Below, piece after piece: positions 23,260 through 35,460 of a stretch of DNA of 64,000 nucleotides. Source of the DNA: an uncultured Pelagibacteraceae bacterium (GTDB taxonomy: Bacteria > Pseudomonadota > Alphaproteobacteria > Pelagibacterales > Pelagibacteraceae); assembly GCA_902560075.1 (NCBI GenBank), contig CACEKE010000002.1:62001-126000 (forward strand). Reading direction: 5' to 3'. A model generated the notes under the pieces. It saw only the letters and a list, made by a program, of their open reading frames with translations. It had not been told where the DNA came from and made no database searches. The translations under genes and the position numbers were made by a program. How positions within the stretch are numbered: position 1 is the stretch's first letter; each line of letters begins with the position of its first letter.

Positions 23260-25327
23260 TTAAAAATTCAATTTTTTCAAAATTAAAATATTTATCAAAT
23301 GTATTACACAACATTTTTAAAAGCTCTAGTCTATTTTTTTTTATAACTACATCATTATCATTAACTATGACATTATCAAAAAAATTTTCTACCTCTTTTT
23401 TTAGAGAAGCTAATAATGATAATTGACTGTCATAATCATTTTCTAAGTTAATGCTTGTAAAATTTTTTCTAATGTCGTGAATTTTTTTAAAAAGATCTTT
23501 TTCAAAATTACTTTTGAATAAAGCAGGATCTGCGGAACCTTTATAATCTTCATTTTGCAATTGGGTTTCTGAATTTAAAATATTAAATGCCCTTTTATAA
23601 TTTTCTATTAAATCTATTCCAACCTGCTTTTTTATTATTTTATTAAGTCTGTCGGCTTTTGTGAAAATTACAAAAATATTATTTAAATCAAAATCTATTA
23701 ATGAACTTTCTATTATATCTAGTCTTATGCCCTTTTCTTTCATGTAATTTTTTAGTCTATCTATTATAAAAATGGAAAGATTAGTATGAACTGATTTTCT
23801 ATCAAAGTTTATAGATTGATTATTATACAACTGGCAAGAATAATCGATCATTTCCTTAAGTTTAAAAGACTTTTTGTTTTCAATGATTAATTTGATAAGA
23901 CCTATTGCCATTCTCCTTAAGGCATAAGGATCTTTTGAGCTAGTAGGGACTAAATCTAAACCAAAAAATCCTACTAAGGCGTCAAGTTTATCACTTAACG
24001 ACAAAGCAATACTATAATTATTTTTTGGTGTTCTGCTATTCAACCCGCTAGGTAAATAATGCTCACTAACTGCTAAACATACTTCTTTTTCAAATCCTTG
24101 TGACTCAGCAAAGTATCCTCCTAAAACTCCTTGCAATTCTGGAAACTCGTTCACTAAATCAAAAAGCAAATCTACTTTAGCAATTGTAGAGGCTAACTCT
24201 AATTTTTCTTTGCTAATTAATAATTCGTCTGAAATTACACTACATAAATTTTTAAGTCTTTTTGTTTTATCTAGATAATTTCCTAAACCGTTAAAATAAT
24301 TAACATTTTCAAGCTTAGAAACATATTTAAGCATACTTTGTGATTTATTTTTTTTCCAAAAATACTCAGCATCAGTTAATCTTGCATCAACAACACTCTC
24401 ATTGCCTTTTTTTATTAATCCAAATTTGTCCTCTTTATCGATTACAGAAAAAAAGTAATTCAATAGGTTGTTTTTTTTATCGGAAATTGGGAAAAACTTT
24501 TGATGATTTTCGATAGTTAATTGAATTACTTCTCTTGGAATTTCAAGGAACTTTTTATTAAAAGAACATAAAATTACCTTGGGTTTCTCTACAATGTTTG
24601 TTATCTCATCTAAAAGCTTTAAATTTATATTTAAATTAAAATTCTTTGTCTTTGAAATTTTTTCTAAATTTTTCTTAATGCTTAACTTTCTTTCTCTATC
24701 ATCAACGATAACTCCAGCTTGTTTAAAGTAATTTTTATAAGATACAAAATTTTTAAATGTCCGAGTTTTTATCTCATCATCTTTATTTATAAAAGTTTTA
24801 TTAGAACTTTTAAGATGATAAAAAACAAAATTTAATGATGTCCCATTAAACAAACACAATATAGATTTAAGAGGTCTGCCCCAAGATAATTCATAATTTC
24901 CCCATTTCATTGATTTTTTCCATTTAATTCTTTGTAATAAAAATGGCATATTTTCCTGAAGTATTTTTTTGGTACTAACTTTTGTTGATGGAATTTTATA
25001 AAAATAAAACTCACCCTTTGAAGTTTTTTTCATGAAAATTTTTTTTTTTGATATATTTTTTGATTTTAAAAAACCTTCTAGAGATTCTTTATTTGCATCA
25101 ACTCTCGGGCCCCTGATTTCCTCTGTTTTTTTTTCAAACTCTTCTACTATATCCTTAAAGTAAAATATAAGTCTGTTTGGAGTTGAAATAGAATAATATA
25201 ATTTGTTATAAGATATTTTTTTTTCATCAAGGAAATTTTTTAAAATCTCTAAAAATTCGATTTTAGCATTGTTCTGCAAAGATGGAGGCATTTCTTCAGT
25301 AAATAATTCTAAAAAAAATTCTGACAT
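23240..25327 (-). CDS. glyS: Glycyl-tRNA synthetase beta subunit
   Basis: LELFTEEMPPSLQ at N-terminus; follows glyQ. Confidence 0.93.
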   Translation of the reverse strand: MSEFFLELFTEEMPPSLQNNAKIEFLEILKNFLDEKKISYNKLYYSISTPNRLIFYFKDIVEEFEKKTEEIRGPRVDANKESLEGFLKSKNISKKKIFMKKTSKGEFYFYKIPSTKVSTKKILQENMPFLLQRIKWKKSMKWGNYELSWGRPLKSILCLFNGTSLNFVFYHLKSSNKTFINKDDEIKTRTFKNFVSYKNYFKQAGVIVDDRERKLSIKKNLEKISKTKNFNLNINLKLLDEITNIVEKPKVILCSFNKKFLEIPREVIQLTIENHQKFFPISDKKNNLLNYFFSVIDKEDKFGLIKKGNESVVDARLTDAEYFWKKNKSQSMLKYVSKLENVNYFNGLGNYLDKTKRLKNLCSVISDELLISKEKLELASTIAKVDLLFDLVNEFPELQGVLGGYFAESQGFEKEVCLAVSEHYLPSGLNSRTPKNNYSIALSLSDKLDALVGFFGLDLVPTSSKDPYALRRMAIGLIKLIIENKKSFKLKEMIDYSCQLYNNQSINFDRKSVHTNLSIFIIDRLKNYMKEKGIRLDIIESSLIDFDLNNIFVIFTKADRLNKIIKKQVGIDLIENYKRAFNILNSETQLQNEDYKGSADPALFKSNFEKDLFKKIHDIRKNFTSINLENDYDSQLSLLASLKKEVENFFDNVIVNDNDVVIKKNRLELLKMLCNTFDKYFNFEKIEFLNEKAGI

Positions 25328-26200
25328 TTACTTTTTTTCCTCTAACCATTTTAATCCTACTTGTTTTACTAAATCTCTTATTCGGGATATATATCCTGCT
25401 CTTTGAGCTGTACTAATTGCGCCACGTGAATCAAGAATATTAAAAACATGACTAGCCTTTAAGCTATGGTCATAAGCAGGTAAAGGCAGTTCATTAAGTA
25501 ATAAATTTTTAGCCTCTTTTTCTAAACTCTCAAAAGCATTAAATAAATAATCGATATTTGCTAATTCAAAATTATATTTAGAGAATTGTTTTTCGTTTTC
25601 TTTGTAAATATCTTTATATAAAGTTCCATTTTTATTCCATAAAATATCGAATACATTTGACTTTTCCTGAACAAACATGCAAATTCTTTCAAGCCCATAA
25701 GTAAGTTCTACTGAAACTGGACTACATTGAACACCTGCCATTTGTTGAAAATAGGTAAATTGAGTTATCTCCATACCATCGCACCAAACTTCCCAACCTA
25801 ATCCCGCAGCTCCCAAAGTTGGACTTTCCCAGTCATCCTCTATAAATCTAATATCATGTACATTTTTATCTATACCTATAGATGAAAGACTATCTAAGAA
25901 TAATTTTTTTATATTTTCAGGTGATGGTTTAATTAATACCTGGAATTGATAGTAATGCTGAAGTCTATTTGGGTTTTCTCCATATCTCCCATCTGATGGA
26001 CGCCTTGAAGGTTGAACATATGCAGCTTTCCACTTCTCTGGTCCAAGAGAACGTAGTGTAGTTGCAGGATGGAAAGTTCCTGCACCTACCTCTACGTCAT
26101 AAGGTTGTAATATTAAACAACCATGATTGCTCCAATAATTTTGGAGATTAAATATGGTTTCTTGAAATGTGATAAGTTTTTTAGTTTTTTTAGAAACCAT
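25328..26200 (-). CDS. glyQ: Glycyl-tRNA synthetase alpha subunit (ORF track extends to 26227)
   Basis: [37 protein letters not shown]. Confidence 0.95.
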   Translation of the reverse strand: MVSKKTKKLITFQETIFNLQNYWSNHGCLILQPYDVEVGAGTFHPATTLRSLGPEKWKAAYVQPSRRPSDGRYGENPNRLQHYYQFQVLIKPSPENIKKLFLDSLSSIGIDKNVHDIRFIEDDWESPTLGAAGLGWEVWCDGMEITQFTYFQQMAGVQCSPVSVELTYGLERICMFVQEKSNVFDILWNKNGTLYKDIYKENEKQFSKYNFELANIDYLFNAFESLEKEAKNLLLNELPLPAYDHSLKASHVFNILDSRGAISTAQRAGYISRIRDLVKQVGLKWLEEKK

Positions 26201-26996
26201 ATTTTTGCCAGAGATTTTTTTCTTCAATTGTATTTAATAATTTTTCTATTTGTGTTTCTGAAGACAGTTTTCTAGCTAACCAACTCTTAGATTTTTCAAA
26301 TTTTTTAATAATAATATTTTCACCAAATTTTTTTTTTAAAATATCATTAACATTTCCTAACCCATCAATTAAACCTAGCTCTAGTGCTTTTCTACCTGAC
26401 CAAAATTCACCAGAAAATAATTCAATACCTTTATCTTTTTTTAATTTGGAAGCTCTACTATTTTCTACAACATCGATAAAATCTTTATGTAAGTCTAATT
26501 GAATATTTTTTAGCCTCTTAATATCCTCCTCTTTTTCATCTAAAAAAGGATCTAGTGTACTTTTATTTTTACCTGCAGTGTAAACTCTTCTTTCAACTCC
26601 TATTTTACCTATTAAATCTTTAAATCCAAAAGATGAATATATAACTCCAATTGATCCAATGATGGAGCTCTTATTTGCATATATTTCATCTCCAGCACAT
26701 GAAATTAGATAACCACCTGATGCAGCCACATCCTCAGCAAAAACAATAACTTTTTTATTATTTTTCTTTGCTAACTGCCTAATGTGATCATGAATTAAGT
26801 GTGATTGAACTGGAGACCCTCCTGGTGAATTAATTGAAATTGCGACAGCTGGAGATTTCTTTAGTGAAAAAGCTTTAGTGATAATTTCTTCTTGTCCTGA
26901 AAAATCTATACCTTGTTTAAATTTCCCGACGCTTCCAATTACACCTGAAAGTTTTACCAGTGGTATTATCTTTTTTTTTTTGAAAAGTGAAAACAT
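26190..26996 (-). CDS. S49-family signal peptide peptidase (SppA/SohB-like)
   Basis: [17 protein letters not shown] and [21 protein letters not shown]. Confidence 0.88.
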   Translation of the reverse strand: MFSLFKKKKIIPLVKLSGVIGSVGKFKQGIDFSGQEEIITKAFSLKKSPAVAISINSPGGSPVQSHLIHDHIRQLAKKNNKKVIVFAEDVAASGGYLISCAGDEIYANKSSIIGSIGVIYSSFGFKDLIGKIGVERRVYTAGKNKSTLDPFLDEKEEDIKRLKNIQLDLHKDFIDVVENSRASKLKKDKGIELFSGEFWSGRKALELGLIDGLGNVNDILKKKFGENIIIKKFEKSKSWLARKLSSETQIEKLLNTIEEKNLWQKYGF

Positions 26997-27102
26997 AATT
27001 ATGCTTATAAAATTTTTATATTAATATAAAGTCTCCTTTTAGTTGAAGATTTAGGTGCGTCAATTGATAAGTATAATATCAACAAAATTGTAATAGTTTG
27101 TA

Positions 27103-28119
27103 ATGATGGGAAGCGTAATTCAATTAAAAACAAAGATTAACAACTCATATTTTGATCTAAAAAACTTAGTTGAGGATAAGTTGGTGTTAGTTGATGAAAA
27201 AATAAAAAATAAATTAAATAGTGAGGTGGATTTGGTTGACCGAATGACTAAATATCACTTTAATACAGGTGGAAAACGACTCAGAGCATTATTAACTCTT
27301 GGCTCATCAAAACTTTGCGGATATAAAAAAGGTGGAAGAGATATAAACCTAGCCGCTTGTGTAGAGCTAATTCATGCAGCTACACTTCTTCACGATGACG
27401 TAATTGATAATGGGGAGGTTAGAAGAGGTAAAAAAACATTAAACAATATTTGGGGTAATCAATCATCTATATTAGTTGGAGATTATTTATTGAGTAGATG
27501 CTTTGAAATGATGGTTGATGATGGAGATTTAGAAGTACTAAAATTATTGTCTTCTACCTCTGCTCAAATATCTCAAGGTGAAGTACTTCAATTACAACAT
27601 AAAAACGATATAGATATTTTAGAGGAAACATATTTAAAGATTATCTCATGGAAGACGGCATCTTTATTTGCCTCGGCGACTAAAGTAGGTGCTATATTAT
27701 CTGGAAGTGAACAAAATATTAAAGACGCTTTAAATTCTTATGGAAAAAATTTAGGTTTAACATTTCAGATTGCAGATGATGCCCTTGATTACAATTCAGA
27801 AATTAAATTATTTGGAAAAGAAACAGGTAACGACTTTTATGAGGGCAAAATTACATTACCAATTATAATTTTATATCAAAAAGCGTCTAATGATGAAAAA
27901 AAATTACTAAAAAATTATTTTAATAAAGATTTAAGGAATGAGCAAGATTTCACAAATACAATTCAAATGATAAAAAAATATAACATAATCAACGAATGCT
28001 ATCAGAAAGCGTCATATTTTGTAAATATTGCCTCAAATGCATTAAATATTTTCAATGATACTAAAGAAAAAGATACTTTAAAGAAACTAACTTACTTTAG
28101 TTTAGAAAGAAATTATTAA
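27103..28119 (+). CDS. ispB: Polyprenyl (octaprenyl-type) diphosphate synthase
   Basis: GGKRLRALLTL, LLHDDVID (FARM), QIADDALDY (SARM). Confidence 0.87.
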   Translation: MMGSVIQLKTKINNSYFDLKNLVEDKLVLVDEKIKNKLNSEVDLVDRMTKYHFNTGGKRLRALLTLGSSKLCGYKKGGRDINLAACVELIHAATLLHDDVIDNGEVRRGKKTLNNIWGNQSSILVGDYLLSRCFEMMVDDGDLEVLKLLSSTSAQISQGEVLQLQHKNDIDILEETYLKIISWKTASLFASATKVGAILSGSEQNIKDALNSYGKNLGLTFQIADDALDYNSEIKLFGKETGNDFYEGKITLPIIILYQKASNDEKKLLKNYFNKDLRNEQDFTNTIQMIKKYNIINECYQKASYFVNIASNALNIFNDTKEKDTLKKLTYFSLERNY

Positions 28120-28742
28120 GGACTTAAAAGAAATTTATCCCATTCTCCATTTTCTGTAATAACATATTTAAGTCTTTCATGTATTCGATTTTCACCATCT
28201 AACCAAAATTCAATTTCTTTTGGTTTTAAAATCCATCCTGACCAATAAGGTGGCCTTGGTACTACTCCCGTATCGGGATATTTTTTTTTAAATTTTTCAA
28301 TAGATTTATAAAGGTCCTCCCTTTTTTTAAGTATTTTACTTTGATTTGAGGCCCATGCACCTATACGGCTTCCATATTTTCTAGAATTATAATATTTGTC
28401 AGCTTCATCCGAGCTAACTTCAGATATTTTTCCAACCAATCTTATTTGCCTTAATAAACTTTTCCAATGGAAACACATTGAGGCATTAGGATTTGATTTT
28501 AAATCTTCACTTTTTTTACTATCTAAATTTGTATAAAAAATAAATCCATTTTTACTGAAATCTTTTAAAAGTACCATTCTAACACTTGGTATAGAATTAT
28601 TATCTGAAGTAGCAACAGCTACAGCATTAGGATCATTAATTTCAGATTTTTTGGCCTCCTCATACCACTCTTTAAAGAGATCAATTGGATTTTTTTGCTC
28701 TCCAAAGCAAATATTTATATTAAGAGAGTTTTTTTGATTCAT
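28116..28742 (-). CDS. pdxH: Pyridoxamine 5'-phosphate oxidase
   Basis: VRMVLLKDFSKNGFIFYTN, RPPYWSGWILKPKEIEFW. Confidence 0.92.
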   Translation of the reverse strand: MNQKNSLNINICFGEQKNPIDLFKEWYEEAKKSEINDPNAVAVATSDNNSIPSVRMVLLKDFSKNGFIFYTNLDSKKSEDLKSNPNASMCFHWKSLLRQIRLVGKISEVSSDEADKYYNSRKYGSRIGAWASNQSKILKKREDLYKSIEKFKKKYPDTGVVPRPPYWSGWILKPKEIEFWLDGENRIHERLKYVITENGEWDKFLLSP

Positions 28743-28774
28743 AATTTTAACAAAATAATTTATATAATATATTA

Positions 28775-29860
28775 ATGTCTTTTAATACATTTGGAAAAAT
28801 ATTTCGATTCACCACATGGGGCGAGTCTCATGGTCCAGCTATTGGCTGTGTAGTTGACGGATGCCCACCAAATATCCCCATAAACGCAGATGATATACAA
28901 ATCGAATTAAATAGAAGAAAACCAGGTCAATCAAAGTTTACTACTCAAAGAAAAGAGGATGATAAAGTTCAGATACTCTCAGGTGTTTTCGAAGGAAAAA
29001 CTACAGGAACTCCTATCTCATTAATAATTTATAATAAAGATATGAGATCTCGAGATTACGAGACAATTAAGAATAAATTTAGACCAGGTCATGCCGATTT
29101 TACTTATTTAAAAAAATATGGAATAAGAGATTATAGAGGAGGCGGGAGGCAATCAGCTCGAGAAACAGCATCTAGAGTCGCAGCGGGAGCAATAGCAAAG
29201 AAGGTATTAGGAATCAAGCTAGGCAAAAAATACAATGTTATAGGAGCAGTTACCCAACTAGGAATATTAGGTTGTAATTTAAAAAATTGGAATGATAAAT
29301 TTATAAGAAAAAATAAACTTTTTTGTCCAGATAAATCAATTTTAAAACTTTGGGAAAAATATTTATTAAGCATACGTAAATCTGGCTCATCGTGTGGTGC
29401 AGTTATAGAGGTAAGAGCAAGAGGAATACCCGTAGGACTAGGAGCGCCAATTTATTCAAAATTAGATATGGATCTCGCAGCTGCAATGATGAGTATTAAT
29501 GCTGTTAAAGGTGTCAATATAGGCTCCGGAATGAATTCTGCACAATTAACTGGTGAACAAAATTCTGATGAGATGTCGAAAAAAGGAAAAAGTACATTAT
29601 TTAAATCTAATAATGCAGGGGGTATCTTAGGTGGAATTTCCTCAGGACAGGAAATTATTTTATCGTTTGCAGTAAAACCAACCTCATCTATTCTTACTAA
29701 GAGGAAAACAATAGACAAATTTGGAAAGAATACTTCAATATCTGTAAAAGGCAGACATGATCCTTGTGTTGGAATTAGAGCAGTGCCTATCGGTGAAGCA
29801 ATGATGAATTGTGTTTTGTTAGATCACTTTTTAATGCACAATGCACAGTGCAAAAATTAA
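28775..29860 (+). CDS. aroC: Chorismate synthase
   Basis: [56 protein letters not shown]. Confidence 0.96.
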   Translation: MSFNTFGKIFRFTTWGESHGPAIGCVVDGCPPNIPINADDIQIELNRRKPGQSKFTTQRKEDDKVQILSGVFEGKTTGTPISLIIYNKDMRSRDYETIKNKFRPGHADFTYLKKYGIRDYRGGGRQSARETASRVAAGAIAKKVLGIKLGKKYNVIGAVTQLGILGCNLKNWNDKFIRKNKLFCPDKSILKLWEKYLLSIRKSGSSCGAVIEVRARGIPVGLGAPIYSKLDMDLAAAMMSINAVKGVNIGSGMNSAQLTGEQNSDEMSKKGKSTLFKSNNAGGILGGISSGQEIILSFAVKPTSSILTKRKTIDKFGKNTSISVKGRHDPCVGIRAVPIGEAMMNCVLLDHFLMHNAQCKN

Positions 29861-31770
29861 TTAGTTTTTTTGATTATTACCTTGGAGTTTAAAGTCTCTA
29901 ATACTTTATCAACAATGTTAAAAGAGTCTAACCCTGCAATTTTATACATCTGCTCTGGCTTATCTTGATCTATAAATTTATCAGGCAATACCATGTTTCG
30001 CAGTTTTAAGTTGTTATCAAGGAGATTTTTATCTGTAAGAAATTTAGAGACATGAGAGCCAAAACCTCCTATAGAACCTTCCTCAACAGTAATTAAAATT
30101 TCATGCTCATTAGCTACTTGCCATAAAAGATTTTCATCTAAAGGTTTGGCAAATCTCGCATCGATTATGGTTAAATTTATACCTTTTTTTTGTAAAATTT
30201 CTGAGGATTTAAGAATATCATTTAATCTTGCTCCAAAGTTAACGATTGCAACTTTCTTACCCTCTCTAACTACCTTGCCTTTACCTACAATTAATTTTTC
30301 ATCAATTGATGGTAGCTCGACACCCAATCCATTACCTCTAGGGTATCTAAATGCGCAAGGTCTATCATTAATATCTATAGAAGTATTTATCATTTTTACA
30401 AGTTCAGCCTCATCACTCGCAGCCATCACAATAAAATTAGGCAAAGTTGTAAGATAAGTAATATCAAATGAACCAGCGTGAGTAGGTCCGTCTGCACCAA
30501 CTAATCCTGCCCTGTCAATTGCAAATCTGACAGGTAAGCTTTGTATCGCTACATCATGAACAACTTGATCATAAGCTCTTTGCAAAAATGTTGAATAAAT
30601 AGCTGCGTAAGGTTTAAAACCTTCCGTAGCTAGCCCAGCTGCGAATGTTACTGCATGTTGTTCGGCTATACCTACATCAAACATTCTATCAGGAAATTTT
30701 TCTGCAAATAAATCCATACCTGTACCAGATGGCATTGCAGCTGTTATACCAATTACCTTACTGTCATTTTTAGCATGTTCAATTAGAGTATTTGCAAAAA
30801 CCTTTGTATATGATGGTGCAATTGATTTAGATTTTTCTTGTTTGCCAGTACTTACATTAAACTTTGAAACACCATGATATTTATCTTCAGATTTTTCAGC
30901 AAAACTATATCCTTTACCTTTCTCAGTCTTTACATGTATCATAATTGGACCGTCGTAACTTACTTCTTTTGCATTTTGCAGAACTGGTAGTAAGGCATCT
31001 AAATCATGTCCATTAATTGGACCAACATAATAAAATCCCATTGAGTTAAACAAAGTACCGCCTGTTACTGCAGATCTTAAAAAATCTTCTGCCTTGCCTG
31101 CTTTTTTTGAAAATCTTTTTGAAAAAGCAGAAATAATAAGCTTAACTGTTTCTCTAAAACTAAAATAAATTTTACCAGAAAGAATTTTTGCAAGATAACT
31201 TCTCATTGCACCAACAGGTTTAGCAATTGACATGTCATTATCGTTTAGAATTACTATAATTTTAGTCTTACTCGCTCCTGCGTTATTCATCGCTTCATAA
31301 GCCATGCCTGCACTAATTGCTCCATCTCCTATTACTGAAATTACATTACTAGATTTATTAGATAATTTGTTAGCTATAGCAATTCCAAGTCCTGAAGATA
31401 TAGAGGTTGAGCTGTGTGCAGCACCAAAAGGATCATACTCGCTTTCAGTTCGTTTTGTAAAACCAGATAATCCATTTCCTTGTCGCAAAGTTCTGATTTT
31501 ATCTTTCCTTCCAGTTAGTATTTTATGTGGGTATGCTTGATGACCAACATCCCAAATTAATTTGTCGTTTGGAGTATCAAAAATATAATGTAATGCTACA
31601 GTTAATTCAACCACACCTAAACCAGCACCTAAATGACCACCAGTTTCAGAAACTGCATCAATTAATTCTTCTCTGAGTTCTTTAGCAACATGTTTTAGTT
31701 CATCCTTTTTAAGTTTTCTTAAATCTGATGGAAAATTTATATTATTTAAATATTTGTAGAATTTTTTCAT
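29857..31770 (-). CDS. dxs: 1-deoxy-D-xylulose-5-phosphate synthase
   Basis: [46 protein letters not shown]. Confidence 0.96.
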   Translation of the reverse strand: MKKFYKYLNNINFPSDLRKLKKDELKHVAKELREELIDAVSETGGHLGAGLGVVELTVALHYIFDTPNDKLIWDVGHQAYPHKILTGRKDKIRTLRQGNGLSGFTKRTESEYDPFGAAHSSTSISSGLGIAIANKLSNKSSNVISVIGDGAISAGMAYEAMNNAGASKTKIIVILNDNDMSIAKPVGAMRSYLAKILSGKIYFSFRETVKLIISAFSKRFSKKAGKAEDFLRSAVTGGTLFNSMGFYYVGPINGHDLDALLPVLQNAKEVSYDGPIMIHVKTEKGKGYSFAEKSEDKYHGVSKFNVSTGKQEKSKSIAPSYTKVFANTLIEHAKNDSKVIGITAAMPSGTGMDLFAEKFPDRMFDVGIAEQHAVTFAAGLATEGFKPYAAIYSTFLQRAYDQVVHDVAIQSLPVRFAIDRAGLVGADGPTHAGSFDITYLTTLPNFIVMAASDEAELVKMINTSIDINDRPCAFRYPRGNGLGVELPSIDEKLIVGKGKVVREGKKVAIVNFGARLNDILKSSEILQKKGINLTIIDARFAKPLDENLLWQVANEHEILITVEEGSIGGFGSHVSKFLTDKNLLDNNLKLRNMVLPDKFIDQDKPEQMYKIAGLDSFNIVDKVLETLNSKVIIKKTN

Positions 31771-32639
31771 TTACTTCTTGTTAAAATAAAGTTCACAGTT
31801 TCCTTTAAATCCTCTGCATTCTTGCCAAATTTACTTAAGCGTTTAAAAATGTTATTTTTTAATTTATATGAATAATTAATAGCATTTTTATATCCAAGTA
31901 AACTAATTAAAGTGGCTTTTCCTTTTTTTTGATCTTTCTTTGTTTTTTTCCCAACTTTTTTCGAATTTCCACTTTGATCAATTAAATCATCAGCTATTTG
32001 AAAAAGTAAACCTATATCTGATCCAATACTACTAAAATTTTTAAAATTTTTTTTATCTTTATTTATGATAATAGGTGCAATACAACAAAATTCAAAAAGC
32101 ATTCCAGTTTTTTTTCTCTGCATCTCTATTATTTTTAACATGGAAACTCTTTGTTTTTCGTATTCAAGATCTAAATGCTGACCTCCTGCTACTCCAGAAT
32201 GTCCTGCACACCTAGAAATAGAATGTATAAGTTCATTTTTTACATCACTTGATACATTAAAATTATTGCTGCTTAATATTTCAAAGCTAATAGTTAATAA
32301 TGAGTTTCCTGCAAGAATTGCGGTTGATTCACTAAACTTTTTATGCACGGTTAATTTACCTCTTCTTAAAATATCATCATCCATACATGGTAGGTCATCG
32401 TGTATTAGTGAATAAGCATGTATACACTCTACTGCTGCACTAACATGTAATAAAGTTTTATAGTCAATAGAAAAAATTTTTCCTACATCAATTAATAACT
32501 TTGACCTAATTTGCTTACCACCGGGAAATAAGCCATATTTCATTGAGCTAATAAGACTTGTTTTATTTTGTTTGTTTAAAAATTTTTTTAAGAAACTGTT
32601 AGTATCTCTTGCAACTTTATATAATTTTTTTTCCATCAT
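31767..32639 (-). CDS. ispA: Farnesyl/geranyl diphosphate synthase
   Basis: [32 protein letters not shown]; next to dxs and xseB. Confidence 0.93.
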   Translation of the reverse strand: MMEKKLYKVARDTNSFLKKFLNKQNKTSLISSMKYGLFPGGKQIRSKLLIDVGKIFSIDYKTLLHVSAAVECIHAYSLIHDDLPCMDDDILRRGKLTVHKKFSESTAILAGNSLLTISFEILSSNNFNVSSDVKNELIHSISRCAGHSGVAGGQHLDLEYEKQRVSMLKIIEMQRKKTGMLFEFCCIAPIIINKDKKNFKNFSSIGSDIGLLFQIADDLIDQSGNSKKVGKKTKKDQKKGKATLISLLGYKNAINYSYKLKNNIFKRLSKFGKNAEDLKETVNFILTRSK

Positions 32640-32865
32640 TTAAAATTTTTTTAATTTTTTCACGAGTTTCATCAGAAATTTTTCTTGAAGTATTTTGGAA
32701 TTTTTTTTGAATTAAATTATTTATAGTTAAAAGCTTTTGATATTCTTCAATTGATTTTTCTAAATCCTTCTGTTTTTCTAATTTTTTGACCAGATTAGCT
32801 GCTATTTCTGTTAGCTCAGTTAATGATTTAATTTTAATATCATCTAGTAAATTTTTGTCTTTCAT
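32617..32865 (-). CDS. xseB: Exodeoxyribonuclease VII small subunit
   Basis: Small acidic/helical protein immediately upstream of ispA-dxs, overlapping ispA. Confidence 0.78.
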   Translation of the reverse strand: MKDKNLLDDIKIKSLTELTEIAANLVKKLEKQKDLEKSIEEYQKLLTINNLIQKKFQNTSRKISDETREKIKKILNDGKKII

Positions 32866-32885
32866 ATTAAATATTTAATTATTAC

Positions 32886-33815
32886 ATGAAAATTAACAAT
32901 TCCAGTATTAAAAAATCTATTAACTATTTAAAAAATAATGAATGTATAGGTATACCTACAGAAACTGTTTATGGATTAGCCGCAAATGCATATTCAAGTA
33001 GTGCAGTTTCGAAAGTTTTTAAGCTTAAAAAAAGACCAAAAAAAAATCCTCTTATAGTTCATTATTATAGTAAATCTCAACTGGAGAGAGATTGCCACTT
33101 GAATAAAAATTTTTATAAGCTCTATAAAAAATTTTGTCCAGGACCATTGACTTTTATTCTCAGGTTGAAAAGTAATAGTATGATTGATAATAAAGTGACA
33201 AATAAAAAAAAAAGCTTAGCAGTAAGATTTCCAAAGCATCCAGTCATAAGAAGTCTTTTAAGTAAGATTGATTTTCCGTTAGCGGCACCTAGTGCAAATA
33301 TATCCTCAAGCATTAGTCCCGTCACCAAAAATGATGTAATAGATGAATTTGGAAAAAAAATTAAGTATGTATTAAATGGCGGTAGGTCAAATATTGGATT
33401 AGAGTCTACTATAATTGATTTGACTAGCAAACCAAAAATAATAAGGCTTGGAGGGTTAAACTTGGAATACTTGAAAAAAATTTTAAATGTAAGACTTAAT
33501 TATAATTCAGATACTAAAAGAGACTATCCAGGACAAAGAAGGCTACATTACTCTCCTGGTATACCTATTAGATTAAATATAAAAGATCCAAAAAAAAATA
33601 GTGCTTACATTTTGATAAATAAAAAAAAATTCACAAGCAGAAATTTTTTTTATTTAACTAAGAATAAAAATCTTGAGGAGGCAGGAAAAAATTTATACAA
33701 AACACTAAGAAAAATAAAGAAAAGAAAATTTAAATTAATTGAAGTTGAAAAAATTCCAAATACTGGAATTGGTCAAACTATTAATGATAGACTACAAAGA
33801 GCTTCGATTAAATGA
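32886..33815 (+). CDS. L-threonylcarbamoyladenylate synthase, Sua5-type
   Basis: IPTETVYGLAANAYSSSAVSKVFKLKKRP; C-terminal YPGQRRLHYSPGIP linker of Sua5. Confidence 0.9.
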   Translation: MKINNSSIKKSINYLKNNECIGIPTETVYGLAANAYSSSAVSKVFKLKKRPKKNPLIVHYYSKSQLERDCHLNKNFYKLYKKFCPGPLTFILRLKSNSMIDNKVTNKKKSLAVRFPKHPVIRSLLSKIDFPLAAPSANISSSISPVTKNDVIDEFGKKIKYVLNGGRSNIGLESTIIDLTSKPKIIRLGGLNLEYLKKILNVRLNYNSDTKRDYPGQRRLHYSPGIPIRLNIKDPKKNSAYILINKKKFTSRNFFYLTKNKNLEEAGKNLYKTLRKIKKRKFKLIEVEKIPNTGIGQTINDRLQRASIK

Positions 33816-34534
33816 GTATTAAAATTAAAAATTTATATAAAAACTACAAAGGTTTTGAAGCAGTTAAAAATTTAAATTTTGAAATTAAAAAAGGTTCAAT
33901 TACTGGACTACTTGGACCAAATGGATGCGGAAAAACTACAACAATAGGAATGATACTTGGTCTGATTAGACCAACTAAGGGGGAGGTTTTAATTAATAAC
34001 AAAGATATTGAGATTGAAAAAAATAGAATAAGTGTTTTAGAAAAAATGAACTTTATATCTCCCTATGTCGAGCTTCCAAAAAAACTATCAGTCAAAGAAA
34101 ACTTAATTGTTTATGGAAAAATGTATGAGGTAAAAAATCTTCAAAATAGAATTAATACATTATGTAATGATTTGAACCTTAAAGAGTTTTTAAACAAAAA
34201 AACTGGTGAATTATCATCGGGTCAAAAAAATAGAGTTTCTTTGGCAAAATCCTTAATTAATAATCCAGAAATTTTATTATTAGATGAGCCTACAGCAAGC
34301 CTAGATCCAGATACAGGCGACTATGTCAGATCATACATTGAAAATTATGCAAAAAAAAATAATACAACAATACTACTAGCATCCCATAACATGAGTGAAG
34401 TGGAAAGATTATGTGAGAATATTATGATGATGAAACAAGGAAAAATAATCGATGAAGGTACATGTGAGGAATTAATTTTTAAACATGGTAGAGTAAATCT
34501 TGAAGAAACTTTTTTAAAGCTAGTAAGAGAATAA
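33812..34534 (+). CDS. ABC-2 type transporter ATP-binding protein
   Basis: LLGPNGCGKTTTIGMILGL, LSSGQKNRVSLAKSL, LLLDEPTASLDPDTGD. Confidence 0.9.
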   Translation: MSIKIKNLYKNYKGFEAVKNLNFEIKKGSITGLLGPNGCGKTTTIGMILGLIRPTKGEVLINNKDIEIEKNRISVLEKMNFISPYVELPKKLSVKENLIVYGKMYEVKNLQNRINTLCNDLNLKEFLNKKTGELSSGQKNRVSLAKSLINNPEILLLDEPTASLDPDTGDYVRSYIENYAKKNNTTILLASHNMSEVERLCENIMMMKQGKIIDEGTCEELIFKHGRVNLEETFLKLVRE

Positions 34535-34536
34535 TT

Positions 34537-35328
34537 ATGAAATTACGAAGAATGTATGCATTGTCTATAAGACATCTTTATTTGATAAGAGGATCTTTCC
34601 CTAGAATATTAGACCTAATTTATTGGCCAACAATTCAAATTATACTTTGGGGTTTTATTTCAAAGTTTTTTACGATGTACAGCGATTATTATAATAATAC
34701 TGTAGGTGTAATCTTAAGTTGTGCAATACTATATGATTTCTTATTTAGATCGAGCATAAGTTTTAACATGTTATTTCTTGAAGAAATATGGAGTAGAAAT
34801 TTTACAAATTTATTTGTAGCTCCCTTAAAATTAAGTGAAATTATCACTGCGCTAACATTTACAGCTCTTCTAAGAACTTTAATCGGGATTGTACCAGCAG
34901 TTTTATTAATGAGTCCTTTATTTGGGGTTTCTATAATAAATCTGGGAGCTCCATTATTTTTACTTTTTTTAAGTTTATACATGTTTGGAACAACTTTAGG
35001 TATTTTGGTAACTTCAGGTCTTTTGAGATTCGGGCCTGCATTTGAAAATACAGCATGGTCATCTCTTTTTCTATTGGCACCTTTAGGATGTGTTTATTAT
35101 CCTCTATCAATCTTGCCTGAATGGCTACAATATATTTCTAATTTGTTGCCATTGGTATATGTATTCGAAGAAGCAAGATCAATCTTAATAAATAACTCTG
35201 TAAATTATGATAATATTATAAATGCTTTGTTGTTAAATTTAATTTATTTTTCATTATCGGTGATAATATTTTATTTTTCTTTTTATGGAGCAAGAAAAAA
35301 AGGTACTTTAGTAAATATGGGGGAATAA
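34537..35328 (+). CDS. ABC-2 type transporter permease
   Basis: Multi-TM protein directly following the ATPase. Confidence 0.82.
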   Translation: MKLRRMYALSIRHLYLIRGSFPRILDLIYWPTIQIILWGFISKFFTMYSDYYNNTVGVILSCAILYDFLFRSSISFNMLFLEEIWSRNFTNLFVAPLKLSEIITALTFTALLRTLIGIVPAVLLMSPLFGVSIINLGAPLFLLFLSLYMFGTTLGILVTSGLLRFGPAFENTAWSSLFLLAPLGCVYYPLSILPEWLQYISNLLPLVYVFEEARSILINNSVNYDNIINALLLNLIYFSLSVIIFYFSFYGARKKGTLVNMGE

Positions 35329-35360
35329 AAATTATAAAATTTAATATATTGATTGATAAT

Positions 35361-35437
35361 TGGTGCGCCTGCAAGGAGTCGAACCCTGAACCTCCAGAGC
35401 CGAAATCTGGCGCTCTATCCAGTTGAGCTACAGACGC
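35361..35437 (-). tRNA. tRNA-Arg(TCG), CCA encoded
   Basis: Reverse complement GCGTCTG TA GCTC..CCAGA TTTCGGC TCTGG..CAGGG TTCGACT CCTTG CAGGCGC ACCA. Confidence 0.94.
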
Positions 35438-35460
35438 ATTATTTATTAATATTATAATTT